Shown: positions 1-9,214 of the stretch, one piece after another
Numbering within the stretch: the first letter of the stretch is position 1
Layout of the letters: each line of letters begins with the position of its first letter
Source: a virus
Reading direction: 5' to 3' (one strand)
DNA length: 64,000 bases
Virus record (IMG/VR): IMGVR_UViG_3300032322_002674
Location: 45,458 to 109,457 of that record
Notes under the pieces: model-generated
The model's database searches: none
What the model was told of the DNA's origin: nothing
The model's input: only the letters and a program-made list of their open reading frames with translations
Position numbers and translations under genes: made by a program

Positions 1-1435
1 TTACATTATCATCATTTTGGAATCTTTCTACTGCAAGTTGTCTATCTTCTGTTTTTGTTTCACCATTAATTTTTACTGCAATGTCTTTATATTTTTCAAA
101 GATTTGGTTTAACACTTCTGTATAACAAGTAAAAATAACCACTTTTTCACCGTTTTCTATGATTTCATCAATTAATTCTTGTGTATGTTTTATTTTTTCT
201 TCTGCAACATATTTTCTAAGAACTGATAATTGAACTAATTTGTTATTTGCGGATATATTTCTTCCTTCTTTTCTTTTCCATTCAATGTATCTATCAATTG
301 CAGAATTATATCCTTTTTCATCAATTTCCAAATATATTGGTTTAATAATTTTTTCTGGTAATTCAGATAAAACATCAACCCTTCTTTTTCTTAACATTAC
401 TGTTTGAATTCTTCTGTTTAATTCATCCAAATTTGATGCACCATTATAATCATAAATCATTCTTCCCCTTACCATCATTAATTTTGCATTACAATATGAT
501 TTAATAAAACTAACCCAATTTGATGTAATTGGATGTTCTACAATTCTAAGTAAATTAAAAATATCAAATGGTTTATTTGTTATAGGCGTTCCAGTTAATA
601 ACCAAACTTTTTTAACAGTACTTTGTATTTGGTCAAATATTTTACTACGTTTTGTATTTTTATTTTTAAGATAATGGGATTCATCTGAAATAATTAAATC
701 AAAATTTTCTTCAATTATTTGTTTTTTAAATTTAATTAACCTATCATAATTTATTATTGTCCATTTATTTACTTTCCATTTATCTTTAATAACACTTATA
801 TTATCATCACTATCATAGAACATTATTTCATGTTTCCAATTTAATTTAAGTGTTGCAGGACAAACTATTAATATTTTGTTAGATTTGGATTCTAATCCTG
901 CAATAACACCACAAAGAGATTTACCACAACCTGGGTCAAATGCAAGAATATATTTGTCATTTTTTAAAAGATGTTCAATACCTTCTTTTTGATAATTTTT
1001 TGGTGGTCTTGAGTTATATTTTTCCCAATCAATATTAACTTCATTTTCTACCTTAAAAAGATTTTCATTTAAATTAAACTTTGGAAACCATATTAATTTT
1101 GAATCTCCACCTTTTGTTAATTTAACATAACAATGCATTGCCTTTTCAGTTTCACCTATTACTTTCTCTATAAAAATTCTTTCGGGTAGAAATTCTAATT
1201 CTTCTTGTTTTTTTAATTCTTCTGCAAAATATTTTGTTATTTCTACTATTTTATTAACTTCCTTTGGTTTATATTCTTTATTTTTAATAATATAATCACA
1301 TTGGTTTGGGGTTATGGTGTTTAATAACTTAGTTTTAAATAATTTTTTAAGTTTTTGTATGTAAGGGTTTTCACCAGAATAATCTTCAATTATTTGGTAA
1401 CAACGTTTTAATTTATTTTCTGAAATTTTTTGCAT
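1..1435 (-). CDS. SNF2/DEAD-like DNA helicase, C-terminus cut by window edge
   Basis: The frame is open from an ATG at 1433-1435 to the window edge, so only the C-terminal end is missing. After about 150 residues there is a Walker A motif FDPGCGKS, then a DESH box (DEAH variant), then LLTGTP (SNF2 motif III) and a long second RecA-like domain with RKRRVDVLSELP and VVIFTCYTE. This order is typical of SNF2-family ATP-dependent DNA translocases, such as T4 UvsW-type or SMARCAL1-like enzymes in phages. The likely role is in replication, recombination or repair on phage DNA; the exact subfamily cannot be fixed without the end. It is divergent from the next gene, with 38 bases between them. Confidence 0.85.
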   Translation of the reverse strand, partial: MQKISENKLKRCYQIIEDYSGENPYIQKLKKLFKTKLLNTITPNQCDYIIKNKEYKPKEVNKIVEITKYFAEELKKQEELEFLPERIFIEKVIGETEKAMHCYVKLTKGGDSKLIWFPKFNLNENLFKVENEVNIDWEKYNSRPPKNYQKEGIEHLLKNDKYILAFDPGCGKSLCGVIAGLESKSNKILIVCPATLKLNWKHEIMFYDSDDNISVIKDKWKVNKWTIINYDRLIKFKKQIIEENFDLIISDESHYLKNKNTKRSKIFDQIQSTVKKVWLLTGTPITNKPFDIFNLLRIVEHPITSNWVSFIKSYCNAKLMMVRGRMIYDYNGASNLDELNRRIQTVMLRKRRVDVLSELPEKIIKPIYLEIDEKGYNSAIDRYIEWKRKEGRNISANNKLVQLSVLRKYVAEEKIKHTQELIDEIIENGEKVVIFTCYTEVLNQIFEKYKDIAVKINGETKTEDRQLAVERFQNDDNV

Positions 1436-1450
1436 TAAAATAAATTTAAC

Positions 1451-1458
1451 TATTTATA
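1451..1458 (+). promoter_or_regulatory. Candidate phage late-type promoter box TATTTATA
   Basis: TATTTATA lies 15 bases before the ATG at 1474. The same octamer recurs before many genes on both strands (see findings). It is an inference that it is a -10-like element. Confidence 0.4.
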
Positions 1459-1473
1459 TAAAAAAATAAAGTA

Positions 1474-2328
1474 ATGTTAAATGAAGATTTAGGGAAAGTT
1501 GATTGGATAAATAATTTGTCAATAAACATTACTGAACAATTACTTGATAATGGTTTAAATAACATGATAATTGATGTTTACAACGACTATATTGATAAAA
1601 TCTTTATTTCAGTTATAAACAATAATGAAACAACAGGTAAATTAATTAATAAAGATTTAGGTAAAGATGTTATTATTAATCTAAAAATTAACAAAGATGA
1701 AAATCTTAAAGATAAAATAATATCTATATTAAGTCATGAATTACTTCATTTTTATGAAAAAATAAAAAAATATAATAAAAACTATAAAAAATATTATGAT
1801 GTTAGAAATCTTCTTCAATTAAACTACCAATTTAAAAAAAATAAAATTATAGATAAATTTTTAAAAATGTTTTATCTTTCTTTGGATGAAGAAATAAACG
1901 CAAGGGTACAACAAACTTATTCTGAAATTTTTAAATTAAATAAAGAAGAAATAATAGATTTTATTAAAAATTATTCCCTACCTTTTAAAGATTCTATTGA
2001 ATTAATTAATTATGATATTAATGAATTAGATGAATTAAGTAATGAAGAAAAAGATAATCTATTAAAGTTAGTGAATTATTTGTTTGATTATTTTAAATTA
2101 AAAAATAAGTTCACCACATTTAATCAGTTTAAAAAATTCTTTACAACGAAAATAAAATTTTCTGGTCAAAAACTTTATAGAAAAATTTTAAAACTCGTTG
2201 GTTCAATAATTGTCACTAAAAATGTTAATGAAAATTTAAATTATCTTATCTTATTTTATCAAGAAGAATTATTAACAGAAAATTTTAGTCAAAATTTTGT
2301 AGATTTTGATTTTTCTAATTGGAACTGA
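1474..2328 (+). CDS. Putative HExxH zinc metalloprotease-like protein
   Basis: The 284-residue product contains ILSHELLHFYEK (HELLH, the zinc-binding HExxH signature) at about residues 88-99 and, about 40 residues later, FYLSLDEEINARVQ, which supplies downstream acidic residues that could be the third metal ligand. The second block is repeated almost exactly in the protein at 24975-25883, so the two are paralogues. The N-terminal MLNEDL holds an L-x-E tripeptide of prohead-protease type. The substrate is unknown; it could be a protease injected with the DNA or a processing enzyme. The metal site is seen; the activity is inferred. Confidence 0.55.
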   Translation: MLNEDLGKVDWINNLSINITEQLLDNGLNNMIIDVYNDYIDKIFISVINNNETTGKLINKDLGKDVIINLKINKDENLKDKIISILSHELLHFYEKIKKYNKNYKKYYDVRNLLQLNYQFKKNKIIDKFLKMFYLSLDEEINARVQQTYSEIFKLNKEEIIDFIKNYSLPFKDSIELINYDINELDELSNEEKDNLLKLVNYLFDYFKLKNKFTTFNQFKKFFTTKIKFSGQKLYRKILKLVGSIIVTKNVNENLNYLILFYQEELLTENFSQNFVDFDFSNWN

Positions 2329-2332
2329 TTGA

Positions 2333-2340
2333 TATTTATA
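2333..2340 (+). promoter_or_regulatory. Candidate phage late-type promoter box TATTTATA
   Basis: TATTTATA ends 14 bases before the GTG start of the structural gene at 2355. It is the same element and nearly the same spacing as before 1474. Confidence 0.4.
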
Positions 2341-2354
2341 TATAAAAAAATCAA

Positions 2355-3461
2355 GTGAAAGTAGATATAACATTAGAAGAAAAAGAATTTTTATTTACAC
2401 TAGTAAAACACCTTTTGGGTGCTCCTATAAGAAAAATAGAAATTGCAGATGAACAATTAGAATCTGCACTTTTTATGGCAATAGATGAATATTCAGGTAA
2501 ATTAAATGAATGGATTACAGAGAATCAGTGGCCCAGTTTATTAGGGTTAGATTTACCAGTACAAGATTTTACTGTTGCTCTTACTAATTTTACACTTGAT
2601 TTTGAAAAAAGATATTCTTATGCCTATTCAAAAATTGTTGGTTTACAAACTGTTGGACCCTGGGAGTTAAAACAAGATTTTATTGAATTGGTTAGAAATC
2701 AACAACAATACATTATTCCTGCTGGACGTGAAGTTAATGAAGTATTGTGGTTTACACCACCACCATTATTTAGAGCATTTAATGATGGTTTTTATACATC
2801 ATTTATTAATCCTACTGTTGCAACAAATGCAGCAGGAGCATTTAATCCAACTGGTCATTATATAATGCCTGCACATGATTATCTATTAAGATTAACAGAT
2901 GTTTCATTAAAAAATAGAATGTTATTTGGTGATTTAATTTATAAAATCACAGGAGGACCAAATGGCACAAAAATTTTACATTTAATGCCCACTCCTGGAG
3001 GTCGTTTTGATTTTAATGCAATGAAATATAATGGTAGTAAAGTTTATTATTGGTATTATGATGTTAATAATAAAAATCCAGAAGATTGTAGAAAAGATAA
3101 TCCTGATATTATCAAATATCCAACACAAGTACCTTTACAATTACTTTCTTATACACAAATGAATCAAACTGCAAAAAATGATGTAAGAAAATTATTCATA
3201 TCACATACTAAAGAAATGTTGGGTAGGGTTAGAGGAAAATACTCTGGACAAGTTAAAATTGGTGAAGCAGAAGTAACTTTAGATTATGATGCTCTACTTA
3301 ATGAAGCAAAAGAGGAAAGAAAAGAATTTATGGATAAATTATCTGAAAGATTGGAAAAATTAAATCCACAAAAAATAATGGAAAGGGTTGCTCAACAAGC
3401 AGAAAACCATAATAAGTCTTTACAGTTTCACCCATTCCCAGCACCAATAATACATATTTAA
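2355..3461 (+). CDS. Virion structural protein, possibly T4 gp13-like neck/connector
   Basis: A 368-residue protein starting with GTG; no in-frame ATG lies close by and the position fits the upstream TATTTATA box. Residues 30-55 (IADEQLESALFMAIDEYSG) resemble the N-terminal helical signature of head-completion or neck proteins, in which a D-x-Q-L helix is followed by a DEYS-type helix. The C-terminal part from about residue 290 is charged and helical. It is followed after one base by a fibre-like gene, so it belongs to a structural unit. The assignment to gp13 is tentative; it could be another neck or tail component. Confidence 0.45.
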   Translation: MKVDITLEEKEFLFTLVKHLLGAPIRKIEIADEQLESALFMAIDEYSGKLNEWITENQWPSLLGLDLPVQDFTVALTNFTLDFEKRYSYAYSKIVGLQTVGPWELKQDFIELVRNQQQYIIPAGREVNEVLWFTPPPLFRAFNDGFYTSFINPTVATNAAGAFNPTGHYIMPAHDYLLRLTDVSLKNRMLFGDLIYKITGGPNGTKILHLMPTPGGRFDFNAMKYNGSKVYYWYYDVNNKNPEDCRKDNPDIIKYPTQVPLQLLSYTQMNQTAKNDVRKLFISHTKEMLGRVRGKYSGQVKIGEAEVTLDYDALLNEAKEERKEFMDKLSERLEKLNPQKIMERVAQQAENHNKSLQFHPFPAPIIHI

Positions 3462-3462
3462 A

Positions 3463-4722
3463 ATGAGTAATTTTACAACAAAAGTTGATTTTTTAAGGCA
3501 AATTAAGAATTTTACAGGTTTAACTGCAACTGGCAGTTGGAATTTAACTGGAAATACTATTACTTCTTCTGATTTTATTGGTTCTTTAAATGACCAACCT
3601 ATAAAGATTAAAGTTAATAATACTGATAAAATAAATGTTGATAATGAAGGTTTAATAATTGGTAATAATTCTATAAATGAAGTAGGTGTTACTAACACAT
3701 TATCTATAAGAAATGGTATTAAACCAACATCAGGTAATACTGATTCTGTATTATTGTTTGCAGATGATATTGAAGGTACTAATTCTTCTGGTTTAGTAAT
3801 TATTTCAGAAGATAATTACATTCATAAATTTGGTAATAAAGTAATTTTTAATAGTGGTAATGGTTTGATTGAATCATCAACTTTATTAAGTGTTGATGGT
3901 GGATTATCACTATCAATATCTGCAACAACAGATAATACAGTAAATTTCACTAATGATTTATATACATTATTATGTGATACATCATTAAATAACATAACAG
4001 TTAATTTACCAAGTTTATCAAATTATAGGGGTAAAATAATAGTTATTAAAAAAGTTTCACAATCTAATCATGTTAAAATTCAACCATCAATTTTTGAAGA
4101 TATTGATGGTTATGAAAATATGTTTTTATTAAACAATAATGATTATATTATTTTACAATCACCAGGTAATATTGGTGGATTTACTGGTTGGAAATCTATT
4201 TCCAAAAAATATAGTAATTTATTATTTACTCAAACAGGTAATAGTTCAACAGTAAGTGGAACAACAGTTGAAACAACAATAATTGATGGTGGTATAGGGA
4301 CATTAGTAATACCAGCAGACTTTTTTAAGGTTGGTCAAATTTATACTGCAAAATTAAGTGGTATGTTATCTGCAGCAAACTCACAAACATTAACAATAAG
4401 ATTAAAATCGGGAAGTGTCACTTTGGGAAGTGACACAATTACATTTCCTAATATTTCTAATAGACCCTGGCAATGTTATATTGATTTTATTATAAGAGAA
4501 ACTGGTGGTGTAGGTGTTGCATCAATTAAAACAAATGGTTTATTTAGTTTTCATAATTTTGCAAGTGATGTTTTAGGTGGTGGTTTTGATACTACTAATA
4601 ATTCAACATTTAATACTACTATTTCTAACACATTAGATTTTACTGTACAATGGGGTAGTAATAACTCAAGTAATTCAATTTATAGTACAAATTTTTACTT
4701 AGAATTGAAAAATCAATTTTAA
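3463..4722 (+). CDS. Putative tail fibre / receptor-binding appendage protein
   Basis: The 419-residue product is rich in Gly, Ser, Thr and Asn, with beta-repeat composition throughout and few charged helices, as is usual for trimeric phage fibres. Around residues 160-260 is the pattern NNITVNLPSLSNYRGKIIVI, commonly seen in appendage proteins, where a beta-strand domain follows a shaft. The C-terminal 150 residues form a separate beta-rich part (SGMLSAANSQTLTIRLKSG), likely the tip. It starts one base after the upstream structural gene, so the two are co-transcribed. Its last bases overlap the convergent gp53-like gene by 4 bases. Confidence 0.5.
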   Translation: MSNFTTKVDFLRQIKNFTGLTATGSWNLTGNTITSSDFIGSLNDQPIKIKVNNTDKINVDNEGLIIGNNSINEVGVTNTLSIRNGIKPTSGNTDSVLLFADDIEGTNSSGLVIISEDNYIHKFGNKVIFNSGNGLIESSTLLSVDGGLSLSISATTDNTVNFTNDLYTLLCDTSLNNITVNLPSLSNYRGKIIVIKKVSQSNHVKIQPSIFEDIDGYENMFLLNNNDYIILQSPGNIGGFTGWKSISKKYSNLLFTQTGNSSTVSGTTVETTIIDGGIGTLVIPADFFKVGQIYTAKLSGMLSAANSQTLTIRLKSGSVTLGSDTITFPNISNRPWQCYIDFIIRETGGVGVASIKTNGLFSFHNFASDVLGGGFDTTNNSTFNTTISNTLDFTVQWGSNNSSNSIYSTNFYLELKNQF

Positions 4723-5042
4723 AGTCCATTTAAACGAATTTCTTCATTTACCTTGTCTTGGTATTCCTGTAAGGAAGAAAGTAGTGGAAATGGTATTCTA
4801 ATGGGTAAATCTGGGTAAAAATCAAACTCTAACCCTCCGAATTGTGGATTCGCTAGTTGAATTAACCATCCGTAAGTTGGATTATTATAATATTTTTGTG
4901 ATAATTTATCAAATCTTGTTACACCATCTTTATAAGTTTCATACTTATCAGTACTTTTAATACCCAATTTAATGAATGGAATAAATTTAAATTGACCATC
5001 ATTAAAATATTTATCATATCTATTGAAATATTGATTTGCCAT
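4719..5042 (-). CDS. Baseplate wedge protein, gp53-like (LysM-type fold)
   Basis: The 107-residue product has RFDKLSQKYYNNPTYGWLI followed by ANPQFGG and FYPDLPIRIPFPL. This is the LysM-like pattern of T4 gp53 and tail protein X families: D-x-L-A-x-x-Y-Y-x-x-P-x-x-W-x-I, then an I-x-P-G-x-x-L-x-I-P ending. T4 gp53 joins baseplate wedges around the hub. It lies 14 bases downstream of a 963-residue baseplate protein on the same strand, which supports the role. It is shorter than T4 gp53 (about 196 residues), so only the LysM-like core is present. Confidence 0.55.
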   Translation of the reverse strand: MANQYFNRYDKYFNDGQFKFIPFIKLGIKSTDKYETYKDGVTRFDKLSQKYYNNPTYGWLIQLANPQFGGLEFDFYPDLPIRIPFPLLSSLQEYQDKVNEEIRLNGL

Positions 5043-5056
5043 ATTAATAAATATTA

Positions 5057-7948
5057 TTATTCGTCATCTATAAAATCATCCAATTGTTTACCTGACATAA
5101 GTAATGTTGGTGGGTCTGCTGCAATTGTTGGTCCTAATGGACTAGAAAATTTTGTAGATAATAAATCAGAATCTTTTAAAGTTATTGGTTTATTAAATCC
5201 AATAGTATCAATATTTATTGATTTGTTATACATATTTTGTTCACTTTCAGAATATTTTATATATTTTTGATTATCTTTTTCAAATTTTTGATATAATTCA
5301 GTATTCGCAAAGAAATTATGTTGTAATGCATTTTGTAATCTACTAACAGGACCTGACATAGAAGAACCACCTATAAATTTAAAATTAATAGTTACATTTG
5401 CAATCATAGGTTGAACACCTATTCCTTCTGGATTCAAATCCCACATTTTTTCATAATCTATATTAACACTATCAATTACTATTTTTGTATTATAAAAATC
5501 ACCTAATCTTAAAATACAAATTGGTGGTGTTGAGAATGTTGTATTTAATACTTTTTTTACACCATCTTCAAAACGTTCTTTTGAAATTGTTTTTCCTGGT
5601 CTTGTACATTGTGTTAAAAAAGTTAATCTTCTATTTAAACCTTGAGGTGTCGTAGAATGGAATGAAGGATGAAAATGTCTTATTTTTTCTTTCATTCTAT
5701 CTCTAAACATTGCATTCATTATAGCATCTTTTTTTAATGTTTCAAATTCAATTTCATCTTCAAAAATAAAATCACTTTCTATTTTTTCAAAAGTTCTTTC
5801 ATTTCTTTCATCTAAGTCAACTCTTTGGTATTTTCCAGTTTTTTTAACATATTTTAAAACAGAACTATTACTAACACTATCACCTACTAAAATTGTTGCC
5901 TTTGCAAAACGTGATTTTATTTCTTTATCAGTATTTTCACCACCTGGATTATTATCTCCTATTGTTGCAGGTAATGGTTTACCAATTATATATTTAAAAA
6001 ATATTTGATTATTTCCAAGTTCATTTTTCAAAAAATTTTCAAATTCTTTTGCTCTTGCATTTGGTAATGTATCATTATTATATTCTTGACAATTAGGTAT
6101 GTTGTTACCTTGAATACATCTTTTAGATGCAGAACCTACAATAGTTATAATAATTTCATTATCAGGATATTGACTTAATTCATTTTTTATTTCATTTATT
6201 TTATCTTCAAAATCACTATAACCACCAGGATAAGCAACTGCCCATCCAGACCATGAAGAATTAATTGTTGTTATATCATTTTCAAAAAACGCACTTATTT
6301 CACCAATTGGTATTTTATTAATTATTTTACTACCACTTACAATTAAATCTTGTTCTTTATCAAAATTTGGAATATCAGGAAAATTTGGTTCACAACCCCA
6401 AAAAAACTTTTGAAATTCTTCATAAGATAAATCTTTAAAATCATCTGAATCCATTATTGCAGGATAATCAGATAATACTGTAAAAGATAATGTTCCTGTT
6501 CTTTCAGAATTATTATAAGTATAGATTGGTTCAACTCTACCAAGTATTTGTGTTGTTTCCCAATTTGCACTATTTTGTTCAGAAAATTCTAAATTATATG
6601 GTGGAAACCACATTAACCTTCCACGATTTTTACCCCTTTCCAATTCTGGTAAATCATCTGTTAACCCTTCCCATCCTAAATTTTCAATAGAGAACATGAA
6701 ATCTTTAATTGAAATATCTTTTTTATCATAACCTACTCTTATAAAACCATTATCTTGTAATACTGAAAAAGAACCATTTGGTTTTTCTAAAAAATTACCT
6801 TTTATAAAAGTAGAGTTACTACCTCTTACTAAAGAATCAACATTATCATATCTTCTATTTTTTGTCCAATTTCTACAATAAGTTCCATTTTCTGTACCAT
6901 CAGAACTATAATTAACACCAACTCTTGTACCTCTTGGAATTGCACCTTTAGATGGGTCAGTTGCACTATCACCTTCTTTAAAAGGCATAGTGATTATTTT
7001 ACCTGGATGATATTTATCAGTACCATCAGAATGTCCATCATTTATTAATTGTTGAGTAAATCTTAATAAACCTCTTTTATATGGATTTGTGCCTCTAAAT
7101 GCATTTTCAATTGGATTATCTTTTAAAGATTGTTGATTTTCCCATTGAAGTGCAGTACCAGGTGTTATTTGAGAATCTTTATCATTTTTAGATAATATTA
7201 AATTTGTATTAGTATAAACTAATCTACCAAATCCTTCATCATCTAAATCTATACCTTTAAAGTTTACTTGTCCTCCAACAGTATTGGGTGGTAAAGAATG
7301 GTCTCTACCGATAACTCTTGGTTCTTGTATTGGTGAACCTATATAATAGTATCTAAATCCTCTTACATCAGATACATAAGGTGCAGAAATACTCCAATCA
7401 TTAGGTTTTAAACTAATTCTTCCTGATTCATCCCTTATATCTATTGATGGTACTAAACCTTGTAAATATTCTTGAGAAGTTCTTTTTGCAAATAAAATTA
7501 CTAAATTTTGTAAACCAATTTTACCTAATTCAGTTTCATTTGGATTATTTAATATTCTACCTATAACACTATTTTGTAATTTTGAATTTGTTTGAAAATC
7601 TCCAGTTCCAATATTACCTATAATTGAATTACCCCTATAAACATCTGAAATACCATTGATTACATCAAATACTTTTGAAAGTTTATCATTTTCTAAATTA
7701 TAAGGATTTTCAGGAGTATATTTATTTGAACCATTTGAATTTAATACTTCACTACCTTGTTTATAATTATTTTGAATATATTCTGGAATATGATTATTTA
7801 AATCATTATCTCTAACAAATACACTAGTATCTACTGAATATTCTTGAAGAATCGTATCTGGAGGTAATGGCAAATTTTTTGATAAAAGATTAATTCTTTC
7901 TTGATTTGCAATTTCTCTTAATATAACTGATGAACTATTGTTTGCCAT
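5057..7948 (-). CDS. Large baseplate/tail protein with OmpA-like insert
   Basis: A 963-residue virion protein. At about residues 480-500 it has LGRVEPIYTYNNSERTGTL, and near residue 840 FYNTKIVIDSVNIDYEKMW followed by LNPEGIGVQPMIANVTIN; both are typical of tube-to-baseplate junction proteins of contractile tails. Between them, about residues 560-700, is a stretch with OmpA-domain features: a helix, then IIITIVGSASKR, then LPNARAKEFENFLKNELG, then KSRFAKATILVGD. OmpA-like domains bind peptidoglycan, so this insert may touch the cell wall during infection. Upstream lies a TATTTATA box only 6 bases from the ATG. The gp53-like gene follows directly. Confidence 0.6.
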   Translation of the reverse strand: MANNSSSVILREIANQERINLLSKNLPLPPDTILQEYSVDTSVFVRDNDLNNHIPEYIQNNYKQGSEVLNSNGSNKYTPENPYNLENDKLSKVFDVINGISDVYRGNSIIGNIGTGDFQTNSKLQNSVIGRILNNPNETELGKIGLQNLVILFAKRTSQEYLQGLVPSIDIRDESGRISLKPNDWSISAPYVSDVRGFRYYYIGSPIQEPRVIGRDHSLPPNTVGGQVNFKGIDLDDEGFGRLVYTNTNLILSKNDKDSQITPGTALQWENQQSLKDNPIENAFRGTNPYKRGLLRFTQQLINDGHSDGTDKYHPGKIITMPFKEGDSATDPSKGAIPRGTRVGVNYSSDGTENGTYCRNWTKNRRYDNVDSLVRGSNSTFIKGNFLEKPNGSFSVLQDNGFIRVGYDKKDISIKDFMFSIENLGWEGLTDDLPELERGKNRGRLMWFPPYNLEFSEQNSANWETTQILGRVEPIYTYNNSERTGTLSFTVLSDYPAIMDSDDFKDLSYEEFQKFFWGCEPNFPDIPNFDKEQDLIVSGSKIINKIPIGEISAFFENDITTINSSWSGWAVAYPGGYSDFEDKINEIKNELSQYPDNEIIITIVGSASKRCIQGNNIPNCQEYNNDTLPNARAKEFENFLKNELGNNQIFFKYIIGKPLPATIGDNNPGGENTDKEIKSRFAKATILVGDSVSNSSVLKYVKKTGKYQRVDLDERNERTFEKIESDFIFEDEIEFETLKKDAIMNAMFRDRMKEKIRHFHPSFHSTTPQGLNRRLTFLTQCTRPGKTISKERFEDGVKKVLNTTFSTPPICILRLGDFYNTKIVIDSVNIDYEKMWDLNPEGIGVQPMIANVTINFKFIGGSSMSGPVSRLQNALQHNFFANTELYQKFEKDNQKYIKYSESEQNMYNKSINIDTIGFNKPITLKDSDLLSTKFSSPLGPTIAADPPTLLMSGKQLDDFIDDE

Positions 7949-7954
7949 TTATTT

Positions 7955-7962
7955 TATAAATA
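7955..7962 (-). promoter_or_regulatory. Candidate phage late-type promoter box TATTTATA
   Basis: On the minus strand TATTTATA precedes the ATG at 7948 by 6 bases, closer than at most other copies. It is the likely start site for the baseplate pair 7948-4719. Confidence 0.35.
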
Positions 7963-8022
7963 TTTAAAAATTTTTTTTTGTAAAAATACTTTACTTTTTT
8001 TTTTATTCCCTTATATTGCACT

Positions 8023-8225
8023 GGACCCTAGTATATATTAATAATATTAATATTTAAATAATTTAATAAAATATATATTAATTTATTATAAGGTCCAGAA
8101 GGACCTAGTATATTTAAATAATTTAATAAAATATATATATATATATATATATTAATTTTTATAAGGTCCAGAAGTACCTAGTATATTTAAATAATTTAAT
8201 AAAATATATATTAATTTATTATAAA
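8023..8225. repeat. Three-copy AT-rich tandem repeat with GGACCT/AGGTCC hairpins
   Basis: This fills most of the 319-base gene-free gap 7949-8267 between divergent genes. Units start at 8023, 8101 and 8174 and are about 78, 73 and 52 bases long (the last is truncated). Each begins with GGACC(C)TAGTATAT (GTACCTAG in the third) and continues with TTTAAATAATTTAATAAAAT; the first two end with AAGGTCCAGAA. AGGTCC-AGAA-GGACCT at the junction of units 1 and 2 can form a tight hairpin. Unit 2 contains a long TA run. It may be an origin, a protein-binding array or a packaging site; nothing in the sequence decides. Confidence 0.7.
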
Positions 8226-8267
8226 ATTAATATTATTAATAGTTATATATAAAAATAAAAAATAATT

Positions 8268-9038
8268 ATGGCAAATTCAAATTATGAAAATCAACCAGTA
8301 TATCAAATTCCTTTTGATGTATTAGAATTACCAAGTAAAGGTATTTTATATCCTAATAAAATTGATAGAGTTAAAGTTGAATATTTAGTTGGAAATGATG
8401 AAAATATATTAACTTCTTTCAATTTAATTCAAAATGGACAAGTATTTGATATTTTACTTCAAAGAAAAGTAAAAGATTTACCTTTTAGAACTGATGAATT
8501 ATTAATTGGAGATAGAAATGCAATATTAATTTGGTTAAGAGCAACTGCATACGGAACTCATTATCCAGTTAAAGTCAATGACCCAGATACAGGAGAAGAA
8601 TTAGAAGGTGCGTTAGATTTAACTAAATTAAAACCTAAATATTTAAATCATCAACCTGATGAAAATGGATTATTTGAGTTTGTTCTACCAATTTCAAAAA
8701 AAGTAGTAAAATTTAAATTATTAACAGTTAAAGATGAAAGAGAATTACTTCAAACTTCTGAACAAAAAATGAAAAGAGGTTCAAATATATCAACTCTTTT
8801 AACTGATAGATTAACAAAATTTATTAAATCAATAGATGGAAATACTGATGGTATTCATATTATGAATGAAGTTCAAATAATGTTGGCAGGTGATTCTCTT
8901 GCATTAAGAAAATTTTATGAACAAGTAGAACCTGGTTACGAATCCAAAGTAGATGTAGAATTGCCATCGGGAGGTGTGGTAAATTCCTTTTTTCGTATTG
9001 GACCAGACTTTTTTTACCCTGACATTAGAGTATCGTAA
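8268..9038 (+). CDS. Baseplate hub-associated protein, gp26-like (T4_baseplate family)
   Basis: The 256-residue protein begins with a variant of the family pattern: LELPSKGILYP at about residues 20-30, then VKVEYLVGNDENIL, which resembles the LPSRG..Y and MT-x-x-DE-x-IL motifs of T4 gp26-family baseplate proteins. The C-terminal VELPSGGVVNSFFRIGPDFF also matches the family end. In T4, gp26 takes part in assembly of the central hub. The gene lies directly after the AT-rich repeat array. Its last 41 bases overlap a second reading frame that continues with gp51/chaperone-like sequence, so a frameshift product is possible. Confidence 0.55.
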   Translation: MANSNYENQPVYQIPFDVLELPSKGILYPNKIDRVKVEYLVGNDENILTSFNLIQNGQVFDILLQRKVKDLPFRTDELLIGDRNAILIWLRATAYGTHYPVKVNDPDTGEELEGALDLTKLKPKYLNHQPDENGLFEFVLPISKKVVKFKLLTVKDERELLQTSEQKMKRGSNISTLLTDRLTKFIKSIDGNTDGIHIMNEVQIMLAGDSLALRKFYEQVEPGYESKVDVELPSGGVVNSFFRIGPDFFYPDIRVS

Positions 9039-9213
9039 ATATTTTGAAGAAGAAGTTTACTATATGGTTAAACATATAGGTTTTACTGATGCAGATGTTC
9101 AGAATATGCCAACTTATAGAAGGAAATTTCAGATTAATATGTTCTTAAAAGAATTAGAAGAACAAAAAGAACATTATGAAAGGGAAAACAGGAAGAATAA
9201 ATTTAATAGATAA
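8998..9213 (+). CDS. Overlapping small frame, possible frameshift extension of the gp26-like protein
   Basis: This is the +1 frame relative to the preceding gene. The open frame has only a TTG at 8998 as an early start; an ATG at 9064 would give about 50 residues. The translated part, LEYRKYFEEEVYYMV then DVQNMPTYRRKFQINMF, is protein-like and continues the sense of the gp26-like protein immediately downstream of a seven-T run at 9009-9015. It may be made as an extension through frameshifting at the T run, as tail chaperones often are, or by internal start. Confidence 0.5.
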   Translation: MDQTFFTLTLEYRKYFEEEVYYMVKHIGFTDADVQNMPTYRRKFQINMFLKELEEQKEHYERENRKNKFNR

Positions 9214-9214
9214 A

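Noticed and set aside
5430-5444. A tRNA T-arm-like sequence, GGATTCAAATCCCAC
   Set aside because: It lies inside the coding region of the baseplate protein and no acceptor, D or anticodon stem surrounds it.
8023-8225. CRISPR array
   Set aside because: The three units are long, adjacent and without unique spacers; they are a tandem repeat.
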